From JACPUW01 sp049115495 (GTDB lineage Bacteria > Bacteroidota > Bacteroidia > CAILMK01 > JACPUW01), in contig JAGDZV010000001.1 in NCBI GenBank assembly GCA_049115495.1, positions 62,001 to 126,000 on the forward strand: a stretch of DNA of 64,000 nucleotides. The letters run 5' to 3'. Under the pieces are notes generated by a model, which searched no databases, was not told the DNA's origin, and worked only from the letters and a program-made list of their open reading frames with translations. Within the stretch, counting starts at the first letter, position 1. Each line of letters starts with the position of its first letter. A program made the position numbers and the translations under genes. Below, piece after piece: positions 44,151 through 52,056 of the stretch.

Positions 44151-45629
44151 CTAGTGCATTAGCACTTTCTTAAATGCTTTCTCACCGCTAATTATTACAA
44201 TTCTGTGTTTTGGTTCAAGATAAAAGGTGCTTAAACCAAGCCAAGTTAAAGCAACCATCTGTCCATTCATGTTCACGGCGCTTAAGGTTTCATAGTATTT
44301 GCTATTGCCTGTATAAAACAGGCCATCGCCAAGGTATATAATTGAAAGATTGTTATAAACTGATGAAATTGAACTTATAGTAGGAATTTGTTCAATGGCA
44401 CTTTCTACTCTTTGAGTTATATATGGCATAATTCCGTAAGGACAGTGTTGCACTACTTCTTCGGTATAGGCATCTAAAAAGTCATCATACGAAAAACCAA
44501 ACGTTAAACCGAAATAGCTGTCTTGCGCTACATATTTTTTAATCCGATCTCTGGTATTTTCGATTTCCCAAAACAGTACATCTTCATTAAAGTACTTTTC
44601 AATTACTTCTTTACATATTTCTAAATAGCGCTTATTAAAGTCAGGTACGTTAAGCAGCCTGTTATAGAGCGGCCTTTTATCGTTTTCAATTGCCCATGCT
44701 CTTAGGTCTCTATTAGCCCAATCATTCGGAATCCAGTTTATTCCAAAAGTATTGTCAACGTCATATGCTATAAAGTTTACTTTTTTTGTAGTGGGATTTT
44801 CATGTATATAAAAATTGTTTTTGTTGTAAGAGTAGCCATCCCAGTGGCCCAAAATCGCTTCTACTGCGAGAAATCTTAGGGCATTTTCAACGTTTAAAAC
44901 CTTTTCAATTTCTGCTTTAAAGTTGGCATCTGATGTGTTGTTTAAAACATCAATAAAATTTTCTAATACACCTCTGTCATTAACATCTCTATTGTTTTCT
45001 AACTCAAATAGACTTTGATTATAGGGATCATTGCTGTTATCAAGATTAGCGCCCCAATTGCATTTATATAAGTTTCCATTTTCAGTTCCAAACCTTGTAT
45101 CCAAAAACTCGTCGTCAATTTGCTCTACATTGGTATAAACCCCCATAAACTCATCGTTAATATAGAGCCTACAGTGGTGGCTTCTTGCGGCGGGTACATT
45201 AGATCTTCTAAAAACAGCTAAAGACATATGCTCTCTTATTAGAGTAGGATCGTTATTTGTTGCCTTAAGATTAAACTTTTTGTGGTTAAAGAATTTTTGG
45301 CCTTGCCATTCAGTAAACTTTATTTTAAATGACTTCTTAGGATGACTTCTTGATGTGTTACCTCTAATTCTAATTCCAACATCATATCTGGTTTCGTTTA
45401 TGTTGGCATTTCTAAAATTTAAGTCGCACTTTAAATAATCATTGTTTTGGGCATTGTCTTGGTCAAGAAGCCACTGCTTCTCCCCTTCATCCATAGTTAT
45501 TCTAATTTCTGCCACCAAATTTGGGTCAAATACAAGGTCCTTATCAGGATTTATATTTTGCGCTGAAACAAGGCCCCTGCAAAGCGCAAGGCACAGAATT
45601 AATAAATTTAAAAATAGCTTCCTTGACAT
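44151..45629 (-). CDS. CotH kinase-family secreted protein
   Basis: 492 residues. Signal peptide MSRKLFLNLLILCLALCRGL. CotH-type blocks: VGIRIRGNTSRSHPKKSFKI, FNLKATNNDPTLIREHMSLA, LYINDEFMGVYTNVEQID, LAVEAILGHWDGYSYNKNNF and FIAYDVDNTFG, the last with catalytic-type Asp residues of this protein-kinase-like fold. CotH in spore-formers phosphorylates coat proteins; bacteria outside spore-formers carry secreted forms of unknown targets. C-terminus (ISGEKAFKKVLMH) resembles a short T9SS sorting end. Own promoter box at 45634-45641. Confidence 0.88.
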   Translation of the reverse strand: MSRKLFLNLLILCLALCRGLVSAQNINPDKDLVFDPNLVAEIRITMDEGEKQWLLDQDNAQNNDYLKCDLNFRNANINETRYDVGIRIRGNTSRSHPKKSFKIKFTEWQGQKFFNHKKFNLKATNNDPTLIREHMSLAVFRRSNVPAARSHHCRLYINDEFMGVYTNVEQIDDEFLDTRFGTENGNLYKCNWGANLDNSNDPYNQSLFELENNRDVNDRGVLENFIDVLNNTSDANFKAEIEKVLNVENALRFLAVEAILGHWDGYSYNKNNFYIHENPTTKKVNFIAYDVDNTFGINWIPNDWANRDLRAWAIENDKRPLYNRLLNVPDFNKRYLEICKEVIEKYFNEDVLFWEIENTRDRIKKYVAQDSYFGLTFGFSYDDFLDAYTEEVVQHCPYGIMPYITQRVESAIEQIPTISSISSVYNNLSIIYLGDGLFYTGNSKYYETLSAVNMNGQMVALTWLGLSTFYLEPKHRIVIISGEKAFKKVLMH

Positions 45630-45633
45630 TATT

Positions 45634-45641
45634 CAAAGTTA
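45634..45641 (-). promoter_or_regulatory. -7 promoter box for the CotH gene
   Basis: CAAAGTTA on the plus strand equals TAACTTTG on the minus strand, a fit to TAnnTTTG, ending 4 nt before the ATG of 44151-45629. As for ysxC and the RES antitoxin, the mRNA would have almost no leader. Confidence 0.5.
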
Positions 45642-45681
45642 GGTTACATTTTAGAAACGGTTTATTAACAACAATTTGACA

Positions 45682-45723
45682 CTAAGTGTACTTTGTACAC
45701 TTAGCTAATTTATTTTACATTTG
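45682..45723 (+). promoter_or_regulatory. Operator palindrome and promoter of the CBM48 gene
   Basis: CTAAGTGTAC (45682-45691), TTT, GTACACTTAG (45695-45704): perfect arms of 10 bp. The -33 element TTTG (45692-45695) falls in its centre, then 20 nt and a -7 box TACATTTG (45716-45723), 26 nt before the ATG at 45750. This is a textbook Bacteroidota promoter with an operator over the -33. The palindrome has the same design as the one before glgE (54019-54041). It also lies 53 nt from the divergent CotH gene, so might act on both. Confidence 0.8.
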
Positions 45724-45749
45724 TGTAAGAATTTTTTTAAATTCAAATC

Positions 45750-46055
45750 ATGATCACAAAAAAGTATTTAAAAACTAAACCAGTTTGTAAAGTAACTTTT
45801 GCTGTATTGCCTGAAGAGCACGAAGGAGCAAGTGAAATTAATTTAGTTGGGGATTTTAATGATTGGAGCAAAGAAGCAACCCCAATGAAAAAAACCAAAG
45901 CAGGCAAGTTTAGCACAACTGTTGACCTTGAAACTGGTAAGGAGTACGCATTCCGTTATTTAATTGACGGTAAAGTTTGGGAAAACGATTGGAAAGCCGA
46001 TTCGTATGTTCCTAATAACTTGACATCAGAAGAAAATTCAGTGGTAGAGGTATAG
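45750..46055 (+). CDS. Free-standing CBM48/isoamylase N-terminal-domain protein
   Basis: 101 residues. KPVCKVTFAVLPEEHEGASE then INLVGDFNDWSKEATPMKKT and YAFRYLIDGKVWENDWKAD: a lone early-set carbohydrate-binding module of the kind that precedes branching enzymes and AMP-kinase beta subunits. No catalytic domain follows. Probably binds glycogen or other alpha-glucan in the cytoplasm (no signal peptide). It ends tail to tail with the glucan operon and appears to share its regulation. Confidence 0.87.
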   Translation: MITKKYLKTKPVCKVTFAVLPEEHEGASEINLVGDFNDWSKEATPMKKTKAGKFSTTVDLETGKEYAFRYLIDGKVWENDWKADSYVPNNLTSEENSVVEV

Positions 46056-46080
46056 CAATTACCACATATTTTGAAGTGCA

Positions 46081-46114
46081 AAAAACGTATCGCTGTAAAC
46101 GATACGTTTTTTTT
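46081..46114. terminator. Bidirectional terminator between CBM48 gene and GH57 gene
   Basis: AACGTATCG (46084-46092), loop CTGTAAA, CGATACGTT (46100-46108), flanked by five A on the left and a T-run on the right. Works for both convergent transcripts; it abuts the GH57 stop at 46113-46115. Confidence 0.85.
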
Positions 46115-48455
46115 ATGCATCTAAATCAATTCTTTGAGCTAAAGGCTTCCAGCTTTCAGCATCACCGTTTTTCAGTTTATGAAAAACATGATTTTGTAGT
46201 CTTATAAGATTCATGTCTAACCCCAAACCTTTAAGTCCATTTAAGAGCTCAATGGTTTCTTGTGGTTTAACCTCATCTCTATCTACTAAATAGTCAAAGG
46301 TTCTTTTCATCTTATATTCAAACCTAGTTTCTAGCTTTAAATTCCACTTTTTTAGTTCTTCAATGGCAGTAACAACCCCCTTATAAACACCTTGATGTTT
46401 AAGTAATTTCAAAGCACTATCAAAATCGTAGAGTAGCTTAACTTGTAAATTTTGCCATAGCACAGCTGGCAATACAAGTTCTTGTTCTCGCATTAAGTTC
46501 AATAACCCATAATTCTGATTTGAAATTCTTGATATTGAATTAACTGCATCATTAACACTATTATCAATAACTTCATCAAGAATTTTCTTTTGCTCATCGC
46601 GCATTAGGTCAAAGAACGAAAAACGAGTATGATCAAACTCCCAATTTAAATCATGAATAACTAAAGATAAGTTACTGCTCCTAAAGTCTTCTTCTAAACT
46701 AGCAGCCTTGGCTTCAAAAAGTTCATGTTCAAAATCATCAGAAGTACCACCAATTATATGATGATTGCCAAGATAGACTACGGCAAAACTCATATATTTT
46801 GTAGATAAGGTAACCTTAGAATTTACAATGGCCCGCCCCATACACAATACATGCTGACCTACTTTAATCCTCTTAAAGTCAACAGTATCAATATTATAGT
46901 TAAAAACTTGTTTTGATGTTTCTTCGTCTTTAGCAAATAGAACGTGTACCGCATAATGCATACCCACTTTTGAAAGCGACATTCTTTTTGGTGAAACATA
47001 CTTTTTATAAATAGAACGTAATGAGCCAAACTCCGGAATGTTGCTGTATCCTTCTTCAAGTATATCTAAGAAATGGCCTTCAACAAACAACTCGCTCTCT
47101 TGCTCTAAGAGTTGAATTGCCCTATTAGCATATTGCAAAATTTGGGTAGTTTCAATTCCGCTTGCATCATTAAAAAACCAACCGCAACTGGTATACATAA
47201 GCATACCATTTCTTTGCATCTCTAGCAGCCTTACAACCTTTATTCTATCTTCTTTCTTTACCCCCTTTAAATGCTTTTTAAAAAAGCTCTCGTGGTTACG
47301 ATCATTTAGCGCAAAAATTACCTCAATGTAACTATCTCTTAGTAGCCACGGGTGATTGGTAAATTGCTTCATTTGCTCATGATACACATTGTCAAGCGTA
47401 TCTTTTAACCAATCAAGCGATTCTCTTAAAGGCTTTCGCCATTTTTGGTCCCAGCCTTCTTGACCGCCGGTGTGGCATCCGCAGTTATTTCGCCAGCGCT
47501 CAACTCCATGAGCACAACTCCACGAGCTGTTTTCATGAATCTCTGCTTCTAATACTGGTTCATGTTTCTCAATATAAGCTCCGTAATTAATTAGCTCGGC
47601 ATGGCTATGGTTTTCAATATGATGTAGGCAATATGCCAAAGCCATTTCCCCAAGTCTGTGATGGTGTCCGTAGCTCTCGCCATCAGTAGCAATATGTAAT
47701 AGTTCTGATTCGTTAGGTCTACCGTTAAAGCTACTCAACAAATCTTCGGCAAAACGCCTTCCGTCATTAAGCAAGCCTTTAAAAGCCACTCCTTGAGAAA
47801 CTTCTCCATTATAAAAGAAAAGCACCATTTGGCGGTTTTCTCCTAAGTTTACTACGTAGGGCTGGTTTGGGTTTATACCGTCTCGCCATTGGCCATCAAG
47901 CTTAAATCGTTTTGCTTGATTTGGAGCTAAAATGGTGTACTTAACCCCATTATCATATAAACTCTGCAGGGTTTCAGTATCACAAGCGGTTTCGGCCAAC
48001 CAAATACCTTCAGATTTTCTATTAAAACGTTTTTCAAAATCATATAAGCCCCATTTGATTTGGGTTTCCTTATCTCTTTTTGAAGCCAATGGCATAATCA
48101 TATGATTATATACCTGGGCAATGGCCGAGCCATGACCATTAAAACGCTTTAAGCTATTCTTATCGGCATCTAAAATAAGCTGATATGTCTCGGGTCTATT
48201 AAGCTCCATCCAACTCAAAAGGGTTGGTCCCATATTAAATGAAATACGTTCGTAGTTATTGGTAATATCTACAATCTTTCCGTTTCCATCTAGTATGCGT
48301 GCATGGGCATTGGTGCCATAACATTCTTCATTTATTCGCTCATTCCAATCGTGAAAAGGAGCGGCACTTTCTTGCACTTCTATCTGCTCTAACCAAGCAT
48401 TTTCTCTTGGCGGCTGATAAAAATGCCCGTGTATACATATATATTTATTAGTCAA
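46113..48455 (-). CDS. GH57-family glycoside hydrolase/glucanotransferase with DUF3536
   Basis: 780 residues. Begins YICIHGHFYQPPRENAWLEQ (His9/His11-type GH57 opening); nucleophile-like Glu155 in EGIWLAETACDTET and Asp258 in HIATDGESYGHHHRLGEMAL are in place. The C-terminal half (from about 320) is the DUF3536 module. GH57 enzymes cut or move alpha-1,4/1,6-glucan units; the DUF3536 subgroup has no settled substrate. Last gene of the glgE operon, 69 nt after glgB. Confidence 0.85.
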   Translation of the reverse strand: MTNKYICIHGHFYQPPRENAWLEQIEVQESAAPFHDWNERINEECYGTNAHARILDGNGKIVDITNNYERISFNMGPTLLSWMELNRPETYQLILDADKNSLKRFNGHGSAIAQVYNHMIMPLASKRDKETQIKWGLYDFEKRFNRKSEGIWLAETACDTETLQSLYDNGVKYTILAPNQAKRFKLDGQWRDGINPNQPYVVNLGENRQMVLFFYNGEVSQGVAFKGLLNDGRRFAEDLLSSFNGRPNESELLHIATDGESYGHHHRLGEMALAYCLHHIENHSHAELINYGAYIEKHEPVLEAEIHENSSWSCAHGVERWRNNCGCHTGGQEGWDQKWRKPLRESLDWLKDTLDNVYHEQMKQFTNHPWLLRDSYIEVIFALNDRNHESFFKKHLKGVKKEDRIKVVRLLEMQRNGMLMYTSCGWFFNDASGIETTQILQYANRAIQLLEQESELFVEGHFLDILEEGYSNIPEFGSLRSIYKKYVSPKRMSLSKVGMHYAVHVLFAKDEETSKQVFNYNIDTVDFKRIKVGQHVLCMGRAIVNSKVTLSTKYMSFAVVYLGNHHIIGGTSDDFEHELFEAKAASLEEDFRSSNLSLVIHDLNWEFDHTRFSFFDLMRDEQKKILDEVIDNSVNDAVNSISRISNQNYGLLNLMREQELVLPAVLWQNLQVKLLYDFDSALKLLKHQGVYKGVVTAIEELKKWNLKLETRFEYKMKRTFDYLVDRDEVKPQETIELLNGLKGLGLDMNLIRLQNHVFHKLKNGDAESWKPLAQRIDLDA

Positions 48456-48524
48456 TTAGCTTCTCGTTTTTTATTTAATATCCTATATCACATCCTTAGC
48501 TCAACAAATGGTTTAGTTGTAAAA

Positions 48525-50432
48525 TTACCCTTTAAACACTGCTACACCCAACGGTGGTAATTTTACGTTTATACTTTGAGCCTTTCCATGACTCTCAACT
48601 GCCTCTATGGCTATTTTACCTTTATTTGAGATTCCGCTTCCTCCGTATTTTTTAGCATCGCTACTAAGAATCTCTTTGCAGTCTTTCTCAAAAGGCACGC
48701 CAACCCTATAATTATCGTGAGCTACTGGTGTAAAGTTGCAAATTACAAGAAGTTGATTGCCGCTCTTGTCTTTTCTCAAATAAGCCAATACAGAATTTGC
48801 ATGGTCGCTGTAGTCAACCCACTCAAAGCCATCTACATGGTAAGCAATTTCAAATAGTGGTTTTTCCTTTTTATAGAGTTTGTTTAAGTCTTTAACAAAA
48901 GTTTGAAGGCCTTTATTCTCTTTGTTTTCTAGCAAATGCCAATCTAGAGAATAAGTGTGTTTCCATTCTTGCCACTGCCCAATTTCATTACCCATAAAGT
49001 TTAACTTAGTACCTGGGTGGGTAAACATGTAGGCATAAAGCAAACGTGCATTTGCCATTTTTTGCCAATTATCACCGGGCATTCTGTCAAGAATTGATCC
49101 TTTGCCATGCACCACTTCATCATGACTTAAAGGCAACATAAAGTTCTCGGTAAAAGCATAGGTTAAGCTAAACGACACTTTATTGTGGTGATATTTTCTA
49201 TTTATTGGGTCTTCTTTGAAATACTCTAATGTATCATTCATCCAGCCCATCATCCATTTCATTCCAAAACCCAAACCACCTAAGAAAGTAGGCCTAGAGA
49301 TCATTGGAAACGAAGTAGATTCTTCAGCAATAGTTTGTACATCTGGAAACTCCTTGTAAACTGCTTCGTTCATGTTTTTCAAAAACTCCATAGCCTCTAG
49401 GTTCTCTCTTCCGCCATGCTGATTTGGTACCCACTCTCCTTCTTTTCTTGAATAATCAAGATAAAGCATACTGGCAACGGCATCAACCCTCAAACCATCT
49501 ACATGGTATTTATCAAGCCAAAAAATGGCATTGCTAATTAAGAAAGAGCGCACTTCATTTCTTCCATAATTAAAAATATAACTACTCCAATCAGGATGAT
49601 AGCCTTGCCTAGGGTCTGCATGCTCATATAGAGCGGTACCATCATAATCTTTTATACCGTGCGCATCTCCTGGAAAATGGCTAGGCACCCAATCTAAGAA
49701 TACACCAATACCTGCATTGTGAAAAGCTTCAACCAAGGCCATAAAATCTTGTGGCGTACCATACCTTGATGTTGGCGCGAAATATCCTAGCACTTGATAT
49801 CCCCAAGAACCATAAAATGGATGTTCCATTACAGGTAAAAGCTCAACATGGGTATAGCCCATTTCTTTTACATACGGTACCATTTTATCAATCATTTCAC
49901 GATAAGTGATAAAATCTTCGGGGCCATTACCGCCTTGTAACCAAGAACCTAAATGTACTTCGTAAACAGAAATAGGAGCATCAAGCGCATTTTTCTTTGC
50001 TCTCGACTTCATCCATTTCTGATCCTTCCATTTATATTCAATAGTCTGTATCTTGGTTCCGGTGCTAGGCGCTTTTTCCCAAGCATAGGCGTATAGATCT
50101 GCTTTTTCTAATACATGACCTTCTCTTGTTTCAATGCCATACTTGTAGGTTTCACCCGCCTCAATTTCTGGTAAAAATCCTTCCCAAATTCCTGATCCAT
50201 CCCACCTCGGAAACAGCTCATAATCACCAGCCTTTTTCCAATAATTAAAGTCACCAATTACACCAACTGACTTTGCATTTGGTGCCCAAACAGCAAAATA
50301 AACTCCTTTTACACCTTCAACTTCAATTGGGTGAGAACCCATTTTTTCGTAAAGTCTAAAGTGTTTCCCTTCTTTAAAAAGATGGATATCTAATTCAGTA
50401 AATAAACTGTAAACCTTAATTCTATTTTGCAT
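48525..50432 (-). CDS. glgB: 1,4-alpha-glucan branching enzyme
   Basis: 635 residues. CBM48 domain (KGVYFAVWAPNAKSVGVIGD, NYW), then GH13_9 barrel: VYEVHLGSWLQGG, VELLPVMEHPFYGSWGYQV, GVFLDWVPSHFPGDAHGI, nucleophile Asp317 in DGLRVDAVASMLYLDY, acid Glu370 in TIAEESTSFP, and LPLSHDEVVHGKGSI. Makes alpha-1,6 branches in linear glucan. It overlaps the end of the maltokinase gene by 11 nt. Ends with all-beta domain GVPFEKDCKEILSSDAKKYG. Confidence 0.96.
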   Translation of the reverse strand: MQNRIKVYSLFTELDIHLFKEGKHFRLYEKMGSHPIEVEGVKGVYFAVWAPNAKSVGVIGDFNYWKKAGDYELFPRWDGSGIWEGFLPEIEAGETYKYGIETREGHVLEKADLYAYAWEKAPSTGTKIQTIEYKWKDQKWMKSRAKKNALDAPISVYEVHLGSWLQGGNGPEDFITYREMIDKMVPYVKEMGYTHVELLPVMEHPFYGSWGYQVLGYFAPTSRYGTPQDFMALVEAFHNAGIGVFLDWVPSHFPGDAHGIKDYDGTALYEHADPRQGYHPDWSSYIFNYGRNEVRSFLISNAIFWLDKYHVDGLRVDAVASMLYLDYSRKEGEWVPNQHGGRENLEAMEFLKNMNEAVYKEFPDVQTIAEESTSFPMISRPTFLGGLGFGMKWMMGWMNDTLEYFKEDPINRKYHHNKVSFSLTYAFTENFMLPLSHDEVVHGKGSILDRMPGDNWQKMANARLLYAYMFTHPGTKLNFMGNEIGQWQEWKHTYSLDWHLLENKENKGLQTFVKDLNKLYKKEKPLFEIAYHVDGFEWVDYSDHANSVLAYLRKDKSGNQLLVICNFTPVAHDNYRVGVPFEKDCKEILSSDAKKYGGSGISNKGKIAIEAVESHGKAQSINVKLPPLGVAVFKG

Positions 50433-52056
50433 TCATTTCGTCTTTAATAATTTGTAGAACCCCTTTTAATGGAATAATCAACCAATCAGGTCTCGAATTC
50501 ATTTCATAGCCTAATTCGTAAATGCCTTTTTCTAAAATATGGTATCGTAATAAGAAATCAATTTCTTTTGGGTAGCCAATATCTAGGCCCCTATCATATG
50601 CGGTTTCTAAATAAGTGTTTAAAAATAATCCGCACAGCGCAGCGTAGTATTTTTCACCTGCTTCAAACTGTTCATTTTGTTTTAATGAAATATCGAAATC
50701 TTCATTAAAAATAGTGGCATAAACCGCGTAATGATAAGATCTAAATAATCCTGCAACATCTTTAATAGGTGGTTGCTTTACCTTTCTATCTCTAATAGTT
50801 GACTCTGGTTCTCCTTCAAAATCTAGGATATAAAAATCATCATCATCCATTATCACTTGTCCTAAGTGATAGTCTCCATGAATTCTAATTCTCATGGAGT
50901 TTAATTGGCTTGAATGAAAATTTAAGATCTTATCTTTAATGATATGCTTTAGGTCAAGAAACTCTTTTGCATATGCCAGCGATTCTCCTTTAAGCTTGTC
51001 TAAATTATCGTCAATTAAATGATACCTTCTATCAAATTGATAGATTAATCTATTTAGTAACCAAGCTTTATAATCGGTATTGAACGCTTTTGGAACGAAT
51101 TTTCGAATGTATCGCTCTTTAAATAAAGAAATATGCATTTCTGCGGTTCGCAAAGCCAATTTCTGTATGCCCTTAATTGTATTTTCTCCAATACAATTTA
51201 CCATAAGCTCACTCAAATCAGATGGTTTTAAGGGCTTATACAAGTCTACGGAATCCAGCTTTTCTATGTCAATCTGATTCTCAGTTACGTACTCATAAAA
51301 CTTTTGCACTTCGCCAAGCATATAGGTCCATGCATCACCTTTATTTTCAACTTTGCCTTGCATAAGTCCAAGGGTAACTTCGTAGCTATTGCTTCTATGC
51401 CACGTAATTGCTCCTGCAAACGGCGGACTGTTCTCAAATGGTGTTCGCTCTGATAAGAAATGCGTGAGCTCATAATCTGGATTAGCATCTCTAAAAAGCT
51501 TACGATAGATTTTTAGGTAATATGCATCATTATAAACAATGGTAGTATTGCTTTGCTCGGCATTTAGTAGGCGAGATACTGAACTTTCAGATGTACTTAG
51601 ATCATCAAGGATTTTGCCTTTTTCAAAACCCAGATGTCCATCATGCTGATCAACTTTTCCTTCTTCTAAAATATAATTAAAAAGAACTTTTCTAAACTCA
51701 TGATCATATAGTGCATCAATTAAATAACCGGTGTTTTTTCCATTATCTAATTTGGCGATTTGAGCTTTCTCTGAAATTGAGTCAATTGATGTTGTTTCAC
51801 CAATGATCAAAAGATAGTTTTCTGTATAGGCGGCCTCATAAACTACTTCGATTATAAGAACGTAATAGGTTTTATTACCAGAAACAATTGGTATAATTAC
51901 TTCGGCATTATGTCTTCTAACCTTTGAACTTTTAGATCCAAACCAACGACATGTTTTCATGTACGCTGGTAACACATTTTGTAGAAATTGATCTTTAAAT
52001 ACATCGGTTTCTACAAACTCATTCCAGTTTTCTATCTGCAATTTGGTTAATGCCAT
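50422..52056 (-). CDS. mak: Maltokinase (Mak/Pep2)
   Basis: 544 residues, longer than the about 450 of actinobacterial maltokinase. Phosphorylates maltose to maltose-1-phosphate for GlgE. N-terminal VLPAYMKTCRWFGSKSSKVR resembles the family cap; kinase core with RIRIHGDYHLGQVIM (His393, Asp395) and FYILDFEGEPESTIRDRKVK. In many bacteria a trehalose synthase part is fused in front; none is here. Directly adjoins glgE (no gap) and overlaps glgB. Confidence 0.9.
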   Translation of the reverse strand: MALTKLQIENWNEFVETDVFKDQFLQNVLPAYMKTCRWFGSKSSKVRRHNAEVIIPIVSGNKTYYVLIIEVVYEAAYTENYLLIIGETTSIDSISEKAQIAKLDNGKNTGYLIDALYDHEFRKVLFNYILEEGKVDQHDGHLGFEKGKILDDLSTSESSVSRLLNAEQSNTTIVYNDAYYLKIYRKLFRDANPDYELTHFLSERTPFENSPPFAGAITWHRSNSYEVTLGLMQGKVENKGDAWTYMLGEVQKFYEYVTENQIDIEKLDSVDLYKPLKPSDLSELMVNCIGENTIKGIQKLALRTAEMHISLFKERYIRKFVPKAFNTDYKAWLLNRLIYQFDRRYHLIDDNLDKLKGESLAYAKEFLDLKHIIKDKILNFHSSQLNSMRIRIHGDYHLGQVIMDDDDFYILDFEGEPESTIRDRKVKQPPIKDVAGLFRSYHYAVYATIFNEDFDISLKQNEQFEAGEKYYAALCGLFLNTYLETAYDRGLDIGYPKEIDFLLRYHILEKGIYELGYEMNSRPDWLIIPLKGVLQIIKDEMNAK

